Program-made: the position numbers and the translations under genes
Part shown: positions 12,298 to 27,500 of the stretch, piece by piece
Layout of the letters: each line of letters opens with the position of its first letter
Numbering within the stretch: the first letter of the stretch is position 1
Notes under the pieces: generated by a model
What the model saw: only the letters and a program-made list of their open reading frames with translations
Told to the model about the DNA's origin: nothing
Database searches by the model: none
Source: Pardosa pseudoannulata
Taxonomy: Eukaryota > Arthropoda > Arachnida > Araneae > Lycosidae
Length of the DNA stretch: 64,000 nucleotides
Assembly (NCBI GenBank): GCA_032207245.1
Contig: CM063500.1
Span: 24,205,886 to 24,269,885 of the forward strand
Reading direction: 5' to 3'

Positions 12298-15200
12298 CTC
12301 CTCGTGATTGCCCTTTAGTTCCATTAGAAGAGTGCACTATCGATTAATGTAATTAACTTTCTGACACTATGCTTGTACTTAGGTACTAACTATGATTTAA
12401 CCAGTAATTTCTAGTAAATCTTTTCAAAATTGAACACTAAGTTTCTATTTTTATATATATCTTTCTTTTAACCTGTGACATATCCATATACTTATAAATT
12501 ACAGGTATATAATTTAAACATTTATAACATATCTTTTTAACAATATGTAACACTAAAGATTACAGATAATTAAGTTAACGACTAATAAACCTTACAGCGT
12601 AATGTAATAACTTGTAAAATGAAGACGTGATTAATGTATTTAATTAGCTGACAGTCTTCTTGTAATTAGATTGTGCTGTAATTTTCAGATAACATATGTA
12701 GGTCTTGTGGATGATTTGATTGAAATAGACTTGAATTTACAAATTGGTATTGTCATAAGAAAAATGCAATATAGGTCGATGGATGGCTAAATGGGAGGGT
12801 CCTACTCTTTGATACGAGAGTTAAAGATTTCGAATCCCACTACGGGCATGGTATGTCCAAGCCGTTCGGAATAGGCTTTAAGCAGTACGTCCCGGTCATA
12901 TTAATCATCATCAGCAAAATTGTAGAACGTAATGCTCTAACCAATAATTAAAATTAAGTAATAAACCAATAATTAAATAATAAATGCAATGTTGAATTTC
13001 TCGTTCTACTGTTTGATTTTAACATGAAAATTTACATATAATAATTTGTAAGTACTTTGTATAGTAAAGATGCTAACCCTTACCCAATTATCCAAAATGG
13101 ATGCTTCTATATATTTCATGTCTAACCGCTTCATAAATTCGAGGACAGACAGACATATAACTTGGTCTATTAAGTCATAGGGGTTTCTGTTTTCTTATTT
13201 GCCTGCAAAATAATAATTCTTTATTGGTGATAATGTAACAATTTCCTTTCGTGTAGTAGTATAATTCTTTTAATAAATACACTACTGTTAATATCAGTTT
13301 TAGTCATTATTATTTAAAAATTATATTATTATTTTATATCCATGATAATATTAAATAAAAAGATAAATTGTACTGTATGTTTACCGTTTATTCTTTTGTT
13401 TAGACATATATATTGTAATTCATTATCTAAAACTCTAAACAATTACAACGATTGCTGTATAAATAAGAGCGACTCACGTGAATCTGAAAAGAGACAATGA
13501 GCTAAAGAGAACGAACAAGTTCATCACTTTAGATAGGTTTTATGACTCCTAATTACATGTTTAATTTATATTCTACTTTAAAAATGCCATCTTGTTTACC
13601 TCCAGCACTTTTCTGAATGAGTCATGACACACAGCGCAGGGAATGGCTTCAAGACCTTTTAGTTCAATACCCTCGTTAACGAACTTACACAATTTACGAC
13701 ATCTTTAGAAAGACTGTGCTTTCTAAATGAAGCACAGCTCGGCGTGATTGTCCATTAGTAGAGTGAACTATCGATTAACATAATTAACTTTCTGACACTA
13801 TGCTTGTACTTAGGTACTAACTAGGATTTAACCAGTAATTTCTAGTAACTCCTTTCAAAAATTAAACACTAATTTCTATTTTTATAAATTTATTTCTTTT
13901 AGTTTTTATATATCCATATACTCATGAATATCTTTGTAATTGAAACATTTATAACTTACATACTTTTAACAGTCTCCAATACTAAAAATTGAGGATTAAT
14001 ATATTACCGACTAATAAACCTTACAGCCTATTGTAGTACGTATTAAATTAAAAAAGTCATTAATGTACTTAACTATCTGACACTCTTCTTATACTTAGAT
14101 TGTGTTGTAATTTTCAGATAACATATGTAGCTCTTGTGGATAACTTGATTGAAATAGTTTTGAGTTTAAAATTGGTGTTGTTGTAATAAATAATAATATT
14201 TCGCAATATAGATAACAACGTTATAGATAATAATATTACATGCCCTATAAGATAAATGCAATATGGTAAGATAGATGGTCAAATGGCAGGGCGCTACTCA
14301 TCGATAAATGAATTCGTGGTTTCGAATCCCACTACAGGCAGAGATGTTTAAAGCCGTTCTGTATCTGATTTAAGCAGTTCATTCCGGTCTTAGTAGTCCT
14401 CATGAGCAAATGTGTAGACCGTAGCTCTCCAACCAATTTTTAAAATTAAGTAATAATCCAATAATTAAATAAATCAATGCAATGTTATGTTTATTTATTC
14501 ACTAACCTTTTTGATTTTAACATGAACATTTGTAAATAATAATTAGTATTTACTTTGTATAGTAAAGATGCTAATCGTAACTCACCAATAATCCAAAATG
14601 AATGCCTCTATCCATTCCAGGTCCAACCGTTTCATAAATTCGAGAACAGACAAACAGATAACATAAGCTATTATTCATCTATAGGGGATTTATTTATTGT
14701 CTTTTGGCCTGAAAAAAAAATAATTCATTATTGACGACAATGTAACATCTTCCATTCCTATAGTAATATAATTCTTTCAATAAATCCACCACTTTTAATA
14801 TCAATTTTAGCCATTATAATTTAAAACTTTATATTCATATTTTATATCTGTGATGATATTAAGTGAAAATCTAAATTATACTGTACGTTTACTGTTTATT
14901 TCTTTGTTTACTGTTACATAGAAATTGGAATTCATTATCTAAAACTGTACGTAATTACAACGATTGCGATATAAATAAGAGATACTTTCATGAAACTGAA
15001 AAGAGACAATGAGCTATGAGAATGAACAAGTTCATCACTTTAGATAGGTTTTAAGACTCGTAATTACATGTTTAACTTATATTCTACTTTAAAAATGCCA
15101 TCTTGTTTACCTCTAGCACTTTTCTGAATGAGTCATGACACACAGAGCTGGGAATGGCTTCAGGACCTTTTAGTTTAATACCCTCGTTAACGAACTTATA

Positions 15201-18200
15201 CAATTTGATACATATTTAGAAAGGCTGTGCTTTCTAAATGAAGCACAGCTCCTCGTGATTGTCCGTTAGTGGAGTGAACTATCGATTAATGTAATTAACT
15301 TTCTGACACTATGCTTGTACATAGGTACTAACTAGGATTTAACCAGTATTTCTGGTACCTCCGTTGAAAAGTTAAACACTAATTTTCGATTTTTATAAAT
15401 TTATTTCTTTAGCTTTAGACATATTCATACACTTATAAATATCTTTCTAATTCAAAGATTTATAAAATTATACATTTTTATTAGTGTGTAGAACTAAAGA
15501 TTGCGGAGATTAATACATTACCGACTAATAAGCCTTACAGCATATTGTAGTACCTTGTAAATTGAAGAAGTGATTAATGTAATTAACTAGCTGACAGCCT
15601 TCTTGTACTTTGATTGTAATTTTCACATATTGTATGTAACTGTTGTGGATTATTTGATTGAATATTGATGAGTTTGCAAATTAGTGTTGCCGTAATCGAT
15701 TATTATATAACTGCAGCATGGGTAACACCGTAATAGATAATAATATTACATGCCCTATAAGATAAATGCAAATATGGGCCGATCGATGGCCAAGAGGCAG
15801 TGAACTACTCTTTGATACCAGAAATCGTGAATTCGAATCCCACTACATACATGGATTTCCAAAGCCGTTCGAAATCCAGTGTAAGCTGTACTTTCCGCTC
15901 TTACTAGTCGTCATAATCAAAACAGTCGACCGTAGCGCAGTAAACCAATAATTAAATTTAAATAATAAACGAAAAATTAATTAAATAAATGCAATGTTAT
16001 ATTGAATTTCTCCTTCCACTGTTTGATTTTAACATGAACATTTGCACATAATAAATTATATTTATTTTGTATAGTACAGATTCTAACCCTAACTCATCAA
16101 GAATCCAATATGTATGCCTCTATCCACTTCAGATCCAACAGAAGGATAAATTCGAGGACAGACAAACAACTTAAGCTTTTATTATACAGGGGATTTCTGT
16201 TTTTCTTATTTGTCTGCAAATTAAGAAATTTTATATATTTGCCTGCAAAATAATAAATGTCTTTATTAAAGAATTTTTTAATGACTATAATGTCACGTCT
16301 TCCATTCGTATAATAATATAATTCTTTCAATAAATACACTTCTGTCAATACCAAATTTAGTAATTATTATTTAAAAATAATATTCATAATTTATATCCAT
16401 AATGATATTAAATGGAAAGCTAAATAACACTGTACGTTTACCGTTTATTTCTTTTTTACCGTGACATACAAATTTGAATTCATTATCTGAAACTGTAAAC
16501 AATTACAGCGATTGCGATATAAATAAGAGACACTCTCGTAAAACTAAAAAGAGACAATCAGCTAAAGAGAATGAACAAATTTCATCATTTTAGATTGGTT
16601 TTACGACTGATAATTACATGTTTTAATTTATATTCTACTTTAAAACTGCCATCTTGTTTACCTCCAGCACTTTTCTGAATGAGTCATGACACACAGCTCA
16701 GGGAATGGCTTCAAGGCCTTTTAGTTTAATACCCTCGTTAACGAACACTTACAATTTCCTACATCTTTAGAAAGACTGTGCTTTCTAAATGAAGCACAGC
16801 TCCTCGTGATTGTCCATTAGTAGAGTGAACTATCGATTAATGTAATTAACTTTCTGACACTATGCATGTACTTAGGTACTAACAAGGATTTAACCAGCAA
16901 TTTCTGGTAATTCCTTTCAAAAGGTAAACACTAAGCTTCTAATGTTATATATTTATTTCTTTTAGTTTTTATATATCCATATACTCATGAATATTTTTGT
17001 AATTGAAACATTTATAACACACATATTTTTTACAGTCTCCAATACTAAAAATTGAGGATTAATACATTACCGACTAATAAACCTTACAGCATATTGTAGT
17101 ACCTTGTAAATTGAAGAAGTGATTAATGTACTTAAATAGCTGACAGTCTTCTTATACTTAGATTGTGTTATAATTTTCAGATAACATATGTAGCTCTTGT
17201 GGATGATTTTATTGAAATAGATTTGCAAATTGGATTTGCAGTAATAGATAATAGTATTATGGCATAATGGATAACACAGAAATAGATAAAAATACTGCAT
17301 GCCCTATATGATAAATGCAATATTTACCGATCGATGGCCAAATGACAGGGAGCTACGCTTCGATAACACAGTTCATGGTTTCGAATCCCACTACGGGCAT
17401 GGATATTCAAAGCCGTTCGGAATCCTCTTTAAGCAGTACGTCCGGGTCTTATTAGTCCTCATCAGCAAACCTGTGTACCGTAGCACACCAAACAGAAATT
17501 AAAATTAAATAATAAAATAATAATTAAATATTTCAATGTTATGTTTAATTTCTAGTGTCATTGTTTGAATTTAACATGAACATTTGCACATAATAATTTG
17601 TATTTTTTTGTATAGTAAAGATGCTAACACTAACTCATCAAGTATCCAATATGAATACCTCTATCCATTTGAGTTCCAACTGCTTCTTAAATTCAATGAC
17701 AGATCGATAGATAACTTAAGCTATTATGAGATATTGGATTTCTGTTTTCTTAATTGCCTGCAAACTGATAATTATTTTTTGATAAAAATTTAACATTTCC
17801 CATTTGTATAGTAATATAATTATTTCAATAAATACACCACTTTTGATAACAATTTTAGTCCTTATTATTTAAAAGTTATATTCATATTTTATATCCAGGA
17901 TGATATTAAATGAAAAGTTAAATTATACTGTGCGTTTATCTTTTATTTCTTTGTTTAATGTGACAAGGAAATTGGGATTCATTATCTGAAACTGTAAACA
18001 ATTACAGCGATTGCGATATAAATAAGAGACACTCTCGTAAAACTAAAAAGAGACAATCAGCTAAAGAGAATGAACAAGTTCATCACTTTAGATAGGATTT
18101 ACGACTCGTAATTAAATGTTTAATTTATATTCTACTTTAAAAATGCCATCTTGTTTACCTATAGCACTTTTCTGAATGAGTCATGACACACAGCTCAGGG

Positions 18201-21200
18201 AATGGCTTCGAGGCCTTTTAGTTTAATACCCTCGTTAACGAACTTATACAATTTACTACATCTTTAGAAAGACTGTGCTTTCTAAATGAAGCACAGCTCC
18301 TCGTGATTGTCCATTAGTAGAGTGAACTATCGATTAATGTAATTAACTTTCTGACACTATGCATGTACTTAGGTACTAACAAGGATTTAACCAGCAATTT
18401 CTGGTAATTCCTTTCAAAAGGTAAACACTAAGCTTCTAATGTTATATATTTATTTCTTTTAGTTTTTATATATCCATATACTCATGAATATCTTTGTGAT
18501 TGAAACATTTATATCTTACATATTTTTTACAGTCTCCAATACTAAAAATTGAGGATTAATACATTACCGACTAATAAACCTTACAGCATATTGTAGTACC
18601 TTGTAAATTGAAGAAGTGATTAATGTACTTAAATAGCTGACAGTCTTCTTATACTTAGATTGTGTTATAATTTTCAGATAACATATGTAGCTCTTGTGGA
18701 TGATTTTATTGAAATAGATTTGAGTTTACAAATTGGTGTTGCCGTAATAGATAATAATATTATGGCATAATGGGTAACATAGAAATAGATAATGATATTT
18801 CATGCCCTATATGATAGAAGCAATATGCACCGATCGATGTCCAAATGTCAGGGTGCTACTCTTCGAGTTAGTTCTTTCGAATCCTTCTACGGGCATGGAT
18901 TTTTAAAGTCGTTCGAAATCGGATGTAAGCGGTACATGCCAGTCTTATTAGTCCTCATCACCAAAACTGTAGATCGTAGTGCTCCAAAAAATAATTAAAA
19001 TTAAAAAATATACCAAATTTTAAATAAATAATGCAATATTATGTTGGACTTCTCCCTCCACTGTTTTATTTAAACATGAACATTTGCACATAATAAATTG
19101 TATTTATTTTTATAGTAAACATGCTAACCCTAACGCATCAAGAATCCAATATGGATACCTCTATGCATTTCTGATCCAACCGCTTCATAAATTAGAGGAC
19201 AGACAGACAGATAACTTAGTCTATTATTATATAGGGGATTTCTGTTTTCTTATCTGAATGCAAACTAATAATTCTTTATTTACGACAGTGTAACATTTCC
19301 CTTTCGTGTATCGAATGTATTTCTTTCAATAAAAACACTGATGTTAATATCAATTTTAATTATTATTATTTAAAAATTATATTCATATTTTATATCCATA
19401 ATGATATTAAATGAAAAGCTAAATTACACTGTAAGTTTACCGCTTATTTCTTTGTTTACTGTGACATAGAAATTGGAATTCATTATCTAAAACTGTAAAC
19501 AATTACAGCTCTTGCGATATAAATAAGAGACACTCTTGTGAAACTCAAAAGATACAATCAGCTAAAGAGAATGAACAAGTTCATCACTTTAGATAGGTGT
19601 TACGACTCGTAATTACATGACTTCCAATTACATGTTTAATTTATATTCTACTTTAAAAATGGCATCTTGTTTACCTCCAGCACTTTTCTCAATGATTCAT
19701 GACACACAGCGCAGGGAATGGCTTCGAGGCCTTTTAGTTTAATACCCTCGTTAACGAACTTATACAATTTACTACATCTTTAGAAAGACTGTGCTTTCTA
19801 AATGAAGCACAGCTCCTCGTGATTGTCCATTAGTAGAGTGAACTATCGATTAATATAATTAACTTTCTTACACTACTCTTGCACTTAGGTACTAACTAGG
19901 ATTTAACCAGTAATTTCTGGTACCTAATTTCAAAATTTAAACACTAATTTTCTATTTTAATAATTTTATTTCTTTTAGCTTTATACATATTCATACACTT
20001 ATAAATATCTTTTTAATTGAAAGATTTATAAATTATATATTTTTATTGGTGTGTAGCACTAAAGATTGAGGATTAATAAATTTCAAACTAGTGAACCTTA
20101 CCACATATTGTAGTACCTTGTAAAATGAAGAAGTGATTAATGTAATTAACTAGCTGACAGCCTTCTTGTACTTTGATTGTAATTTTCAGATAATATATGT
20201 AACTTTTGTGGATGATTTGATTGGAAGAGTTTTGAGTTTGCAAATTAGGGTTGCCGTAATCGATAATTATATTACGTCAGCATGGGTAACACATTAATAG
20301 ATAATAATATTACATTTCCTATAAGATAAATGCAATATGGGCCAATCGATGGTCAAAAGGCATGGCACTACTCTTTGATACCAGAAATTGTGATTTTGAA
20401 TCCCTCTACAGACATGGATGTTCAAAGCCGTTCGGGATCCAGTGTAAGCTGTACTTGCCGCTCTTATTAGTCGTCATAATAAAAACAGTCGACCATAGCT
20501 CAACAACCAATAATTAAAATTAAATAATAAGCGAAAATTAATTAAATAAATGCAATGTTATTTTGAATTTCTCCTTACACTGTTTGATTTTAACATCAAC
20601 ATTTGCATATAATAATTTATATTTACTGTGTATAGTAAAGATGCTAATCCTAACTCATCAAAAATCCAATATGTATGCCTCTATCCATTTCAGATCCAAC
20701 AGAAGGATAAATTCGAGGACAGACATGCAACTTAAGCTATTATTATACTGGGGATCTCTGTTTTCTTATTTGTCTGCAAAATAAGAAATTTTATATATTT
20801 GTCTGCAAAATAATAAATATCTTTATGAAAGAATTCTTTCATGACTATAGTGTAAATATGTTCCATTCGTATAGTAATATAATTCTTTCAATAAATACAC
20901 CAGTGTTAATACCAATTTTAGTGATTATTATTTAAAAATTATACTCATATTTTATATAACCATAATGATATTAAATGAAAAGTTAAATTTCTCTTCAAAT
21001 TTACAGTTTATTTCTTTGTTTACTGTGACAGAGAAATTGGAATTAATTATCTAAAACTGTAAACAATTACAGCGATTGCGATATAAATAAGAGACACTTC
21101 CGTGAAACTGAAAAGAGACAATCAGCTAAAGAGAATGAACAAGTTCATCACTTTAGATGGGTTTTACGACTCGTAATTACATGTTTAATTTATATTCTAC

Positions 21201-24200
21201 TTTAAAAAAGCCAACTTGTTTACCTCCAGCAGTTTCCTGAATGAGTCATGACACACAGCGCATGGAATGGCTTGAAGGCCTTTTAGTTTAATACTCTCGT
21301 TAACGAACTTATACAATTTACTACATCTTTAGAAAGAGTGTTCTTTCTAAATGAAGCACAGCTCCTTGTGATTGTCCATTACTAGAGTGAACTATCGATT
21401 AATGTAATTAACTTTCTGACACTATGCTTGTGCTTTGTTACTAACTAGAATTTAACTAGTAATTTCTGGTAACTCCTTTAAAAATTTAAACACTAAGCAT
21501 TTTTATACATTTATTTCTTTTATCTTTTAATATATATATATTCATATACTTATAAATATCTTTCTAATTAAAGCATTTATAACTTATATATTTTTAACAG
21601 TGTGTAATACTAAAGACTGCAGATTAATAAATTACCGACTAATAAATCTTAGATCATATAGTACTATCTTGTAAAATGAAGAAGTGATTAATGTAATTAA
21701 CTAGCTGTCAGTATTCTTGTACTTCGATTGTGTTGCAAATTTTAGATAACATATGTATCTCTTGTGGAAGATTTGATTGAAATAGATTTGAGTTTACAAA
21801 TTGGTATTGCCGTGATAGATAATAATATTACAGCAACATGAGTAACACCGAAAAAGATAATAATATTACATGCCCTAAATGATAAATGCAATATGGGCCG
21901 ATAGATGTCCAAGCGTCAGGGTGCTACTCTTTGATACCAGAGTTATTGCTTTCGAATCCTTCTACGGGCATGGATTTTTAAAGTCGTTCGAAATCGGATG
22001 TAAGCGGTACATGCCAGTCTTATTAGTCCTCATCACCAAAACTGTAGATCGTAGTGCTCCAAAAAATAATTGATTGTCTCTTTTCAGTTTTCACGAAAAT
22101 ATCTCTTATTTCTAACGCAATCGCTGTATTAGTTTATAGTTTTAGATAATGAATTCCAATTTCTATGTCACAGCAAACAAAGAAATAAAAGTTAATCGTA
22201 AAATAATATACCAAATTTTAAATAAATAATGCAATATTATGTTGGACTTCTCCCTCCACTGTTTTATTTAAACATGAACATTTGCACATAATAAATTGTA
22301 TTTATTTTTATAGTAAAGATGCTAATCCTAACGCATCAAGAATCAAATATAGATGCCTCTATCTATTTCATTTACAACTCCTTCATAAATTCAAGGACAG
22401 ACATACAGATAACTTAGTCTATTATTATATAGGGGATTTCAGTTTTCTTATTTGCCTGCAAACTAATAATTCTTTATTTACGACAGTGTAACATTTCCCT
22501 TTCGTGTATCGAATGTATTTCTTTCAATAAAAACACTGATGTTAATATCAATTTTAATTATTATTATTTAAAAATTATATTCATATTTTATATCCATAAT
22601 GATATTAAATGAAAAGCTAAATTACACTGTAAGTTTACCGCTTATTTCTTTGTTTACTGTGACATAGAAATTGGAATTCATTATCTAAAACTGTAAACAA
22701 TTACAGGGATTACGATATAAATAAGAGACACTCTTGTGAAACTGAAAAGAGACAATCAGCTAAAGAGAATGAACAAGTTCATCACTTTAGATAGTGTTAT
22801 GACTCGTAATTACATGACTCCTAATTACATGTTTAATTTATATTCTACTTTAAAAATGCCATCTTGTTTACCTCCAGCACTTTTCTGAATGAGTCATGAC
22901 ACACAGCGCAGGGAATGGCTTCGAGGCCTTTTAGTTTAATACCCTCGTTAACGAACTTATACAATTTACTACATCTTTAGAAAGACTGTGCTTTCTAAAT
23001 GAAGCACAGCTCCTCGTGATTGTCCATTAGTAGAGTGAACTATCGATTAACATAATTAACTTTCTGACTCTATGCTTGTACTTAGGTACTAACTAGGATT
23101 TAACCAGTAATTTCTAGTAACTCCTTTCAAAAATTAAACACTAATTTCTATTTTTATAAATTTATTTCTTTTAGCTTTTGATATTTTCATACACTTAAAT
23201 ATATTTCTAATTCAAAGATTTATAAATTATATATTTTTATTAGTGTGTAGCACTAAAGATTGGATTAATACATTTCCGACTAGTAAACCTTACAGCATAT
23301 TGTAGTACCTTGCAAAATGAAGAAACGTTAAATCTAATTAACTAGCTGACAGCCTTCTTGTACTTTGATTGTAATTTTCAGATAATGTAGTAACTCTTGT
23401 GGATTATTTGATTGGAATAGTTTTGAGTTTGCAAATTAGTGTTGCCGTAATCGATAATTATATTACTGTAGCATGGGTAACACCGTAATAGATAATAATA
23501 TTACATTTCCTATAAGATAAATGTAATATGGGCCAATTGATGGCCAAAAGGCAGTGAACTACTCTTTGATACCAGAAATCGTGATTGTGAATCCCACTAC
23601 AGACATGGATGTTCAAAGCCGTTCGGAATCCAGTGTAAGCTGTACTTTCCGCTCTTATTAGTCGTCATAATAAAAACAGTCGACCATAGCGCTCCAAACA
23701 ATAATTAAAATTAAATATTAAACCATTAACTAAATAAATAAATGCAATGTTATGAAGAATTTCTCTTTCCACTGTTTGATTTTAACATGAACATTTACAC
23801 ATAATAAGTTTTATTTACTTTGTATAGTAAAGATGCTAAACCGTATTCATCAAGAATCCAATATGGTTGCATCTATCCATTTCAGGTCCAACAGAAGGAT
23901 AAATTCGAGGACAGACAGGCAACTTAAGCTATTATTTTACTGGGGATCTCTGTTTTCTTATTTGTCTGCAAAATAAGAAATTTTATATATTTGTCTGCAA
24001 AATAATAAATATCTTTATGAAAGAATTCTTTCATGTCTATAGTGTAAATATGTTCCATTCGTATAGTAATATAATTCTTTCAATAAATACACCAGTGTTA
24101 ATACCAATTTTAGTGATTATTATTTAAAAATTATACTCATATTTTATATAACCATAATGATATTAAATGAAAAGTTAAATTTCTCTTCAAATTTACAGTT

Positions 24201-24530
24201 TATTTCTTTCTTTACTGTGACATATGAATTGGAATTCATTATCTCTAACTGTAAACAATTACAGCGATTGCGATATAAATAAGAGACACTTTCATGAAAC
24301 TGAAAAGTGACAATCAGCTAAAGAGAATGAACAAGTTCATCACTTTAGATAGGTTTTACGACTCGTAATTACATGTTTAATTTATATTCTACTTTAAAAA
24401 TGCCATCTTGTTTACCTCCAGCACTTTTCTGAATGAGTCATGACACACAGCGCAGGGAATGGCTTCGAGGCCTTTTAGTTTAATAACCTCGTTAACGAAC
24501 TTATACAATTTACTACATCTTTAGAAAGGC
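12280..24530. repeat. Higher-order repeat, first copy (eight monomers, ~12.26 kb)
   Basis: Diagnostic stretches in this interval recur about 12.26 kb downstream. The gattgccctttagttccatt variant at about 12306 recurs at 24562. The block with gcgctactcatcgataaatg at 14291 recurs at 26551. The block starting at 15766 recurs at 28021, and the block at 17299-17502 recurs unchanged in translation at 29567-29770. From about 12.28 to 17.9 kb the two copies are near-identical by eye, much closer than neighbouring monomers are to each other. Confidence 0.85.
22071..22200 (-). repeat. Inverted fragment of the satellite inside monomer 7
   Basis: Read on the minus strand this ~130-bp stretch gives tttatttctttgtttgctg, gacatagaaattggaattc, attatctaaaac, and gaaaactgaaaagagacaat. 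This is the block found in direct orientation just upstream of each hairpin block (for example 19440-19560). It sits between gctccaaaaaataatt and aatataccaaatttt, which are almost adjacent in other monomers (18980-19015). It explains why this unit is the longest (about 1678 bp). Confidence 0.9.
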
Positions 24531-27500
24531 TGTGCTTTCTAAATGAAGCACAGCTCCTCGTGATTGCCCTTTAGTTCCATTAGAAGAGTGCACTATCGAT
24601 TAATGTAATTAACTTTCTGACACTATGCTTGTACTTAGGTACTAACTATGATTTAACCAGTAATTTCTAGTAAATCTTTTCAAAATTGAACACTAAGTTT
24701 CTATTTTTATATATATCTTTCTTTTAACCTGTGACATATCCATATACTTATAAATTACAGCTATATATTTAAAGCATTTATAACTTATATATTTTTAACA
24801 GTGTGTAATACTAAAGACTGCAGATTAATAAATTACCGACTAATATATCTTACATGATAATGTAGTACCTTTTAAAATGAAAAACTGTCTAATGTAAGTA
24901 ACTAACTGACAGTCTTCTTGTTCAAAGATTGCGTTGTAATTTTCAGATATCATATGTAGCCCTTGTGGATGATTTGATTGAAATAGTTTTGAGTTTATAA
25001 ATTGGTGTTGCCATAAGTAAAATGCAATATAGGTCGATGGATGGCTAAATGGGAGGGTCCTACTCTTTGATACCAGATTTAAAGATTTCGAATCCCACTA
25101 CGGGCATGGAATTTCAAGCCGTTCGGAATAGGCTTTAAGCAGTACGTCCCGGTCATATTAATCATCATCAGCAAAATTGTAGAACGTAATGCTCTAACCA
25201 ATAATTAAAATTAAGTAATAAACCAATAATTAAATAATAAATGCAATGTTGAATTTCTCGTTCTACTGTTTGATTTTAACATGAAAATTTACATATAATA
25301 ATTTGTAAGTACTTTGTATAGTAAAGATATAACCCTTACTCATCAAGTATCCAATATGGATGCTTCTATCCATTTCATGTCTAACCGCTTCATAAATTCG
25401 AGGACAGACAGACATATAACTTGGTCTATTAAGTCATAGGGGTTTCTGTTTTCTTATTTGCCTGCAAAATAATAATTCTTTATTGGTGATAATGTAACAA
25501 TTTCCTTTCGTGTAGTAGTATAATTCTTTTAATAAATACACTACTAATAATATCAGTTTTAGTCATTATTATTTAAAAATTATATTATTATTTTATATCC
25601 ATGATAATATTAAATAAAAAGATAAATTGTACTGTATGTTTACCGTTTATTCTTTTGTTTAGACATATATATTGTAATTCATTATCTAAAACTCTAAACA
25701 ATTACAACGATTGCTGTATAAATAAGAGCGACTCACGTGAAACTGAAAAGAGACAATCAACTAAAGAGAATGTACAAGTTCATCACTTTAGATAGGTTTT
25801 ATGACTCCTAATTACATGTTTAATTTATATTCTACTTTAAAAATGCCATCTTGTTTACCTCCAGCACTTTTCTGAATGAGTCATGACACACAGCGCAGGG
25901 AATGGCTTCAAGGCCTTTTAGTTTAATACCCTCGTTAACGAAGTTATACAATTTACTACATCTTTAGAAAGGCTGTGCTTTCTAAATGAAGCACAGCTCC
26001 TCGTGATTGTCCATTAGTAGAGTGAACTATCGATTAATTTAATTAACTTTCTGACACCATGCTTGTACTTAGGTGCTAACTAGAATTTAACCAGTAATTT
26101 CAGGTAACTCCTTTCAGAAGGTAAACACTAAGTTTCTATTTTTATATATTTATTTCTTTTAGTTTTTATATATCCATATACTCATGAATATCTTTGTGAT
26201 TGAAACATTTATATCTTACATATTTTTTACAGTCTCCAATACTAAAAATTGAGGATTAATACATTACCGGCTATTAAACCTTACAACATATTTTAGTACG
26301 TATTAAATTAAAAAAGTGATTAATGTACTTAACTATCTGACACTCTTCTTATACTTAGATTGTGTTGTAATTTTCAGATAACATATGTAGCTCTTGTGGA
26401 TAACTTGATTGAAATAGTTTTGAGTTTAAAATTGGTGTTGTTGTAATAAATAATAATATTTCGCAATATAGATAACAACGTTATAGATAATAATATTACA
26501 TGCCCTATAAGATAAATGCAATATGGTAAGATAGATGGTCAAATGGCAGGGCGCTACTCATCGATAAATGAATTCGTGGTTTCGAATCCCACTACAGGCA
26601 GAGATGTTTAAAGCCGTTCTGTATCTGATTTAAGCAGTTCATTCCGGTCTTAGTAGTCCTCATGAGCAAATGTGTAGACCGTAGCTCTCCAACCAATTTT
26701 TAAAATTAAGTAATAATCCAATAATTAAATAAATCAATGCAATGTTATGTTTATTTATTCACTAACCTTTTTGATTTTAACATGAACATTTGTAAATAAT
26801 AATTAGTATTTACTTTGTATAGTAAAGATGCTAATCGTAACTCACCAATAATCCAAAATGAATGCCTCTATCCATTCCAGGTCCAACCGTTTCATAAATT
26901 CGAGAACAGACAAACAGATAACATAAGCTATTATTCATCTATAGGGGATTTATTTATTGTCTTTTGGCCTGAAAAAAAAAATAATTCATTATTGACGACA
27001 ATGTAACATCTTCCATTCCTATAGTAATATAATTCTTTCAATAAATCCACCACTTTTAATATCAATTTTAGCCATTATAATTTAAAACTTTATATTCATA
27101 TTTTATATCTGTGATGATATTAAGTGAAAATCTAAATTATACTGTACGTTTACTGTTTATTTCTTTGTTTACTGTTACATAGAAATTGGAATTCATTATC
27201 TAAAACTGTACGCAATTACAACGATTGCGATATAAATAAGAGACACTTTCATGAAACTGAAAAGTGACAATCAGCTAAAGAGAATGAACAAGTTCATCAC
27301 TTTAGATAGGTTTTACGACTCGTAATTACATGTTTAATTTATATTCTACTTTAAAAATGCCATCTTGTTTACATCCAGCACTTTTCTGAATGAGTCATGA
27401 CACACAGAGCTGGGAATGGCTTCAGGACCTTTTAGTTTAATACCCTCGTTAACGAACTTATACAATTTACTACATCTTTAGAAAGAGTTTGCTTTCTAAA

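Noticed and set aside
13071..13090. Telomere-like ctaaccctaact at monomer starts
   Set aside because: Only one or two telomere-like hexamers occur per 1.5 kb, with no tandem telomeric run.
15766..15951. 61-67-codon frames recurring at 15766, 17299, 21879, 28015 and 29567
   Set aside because: They are the tRNA-like block of the satellite read in one frame. Other monomers have stops there and the composition is not protein-like.
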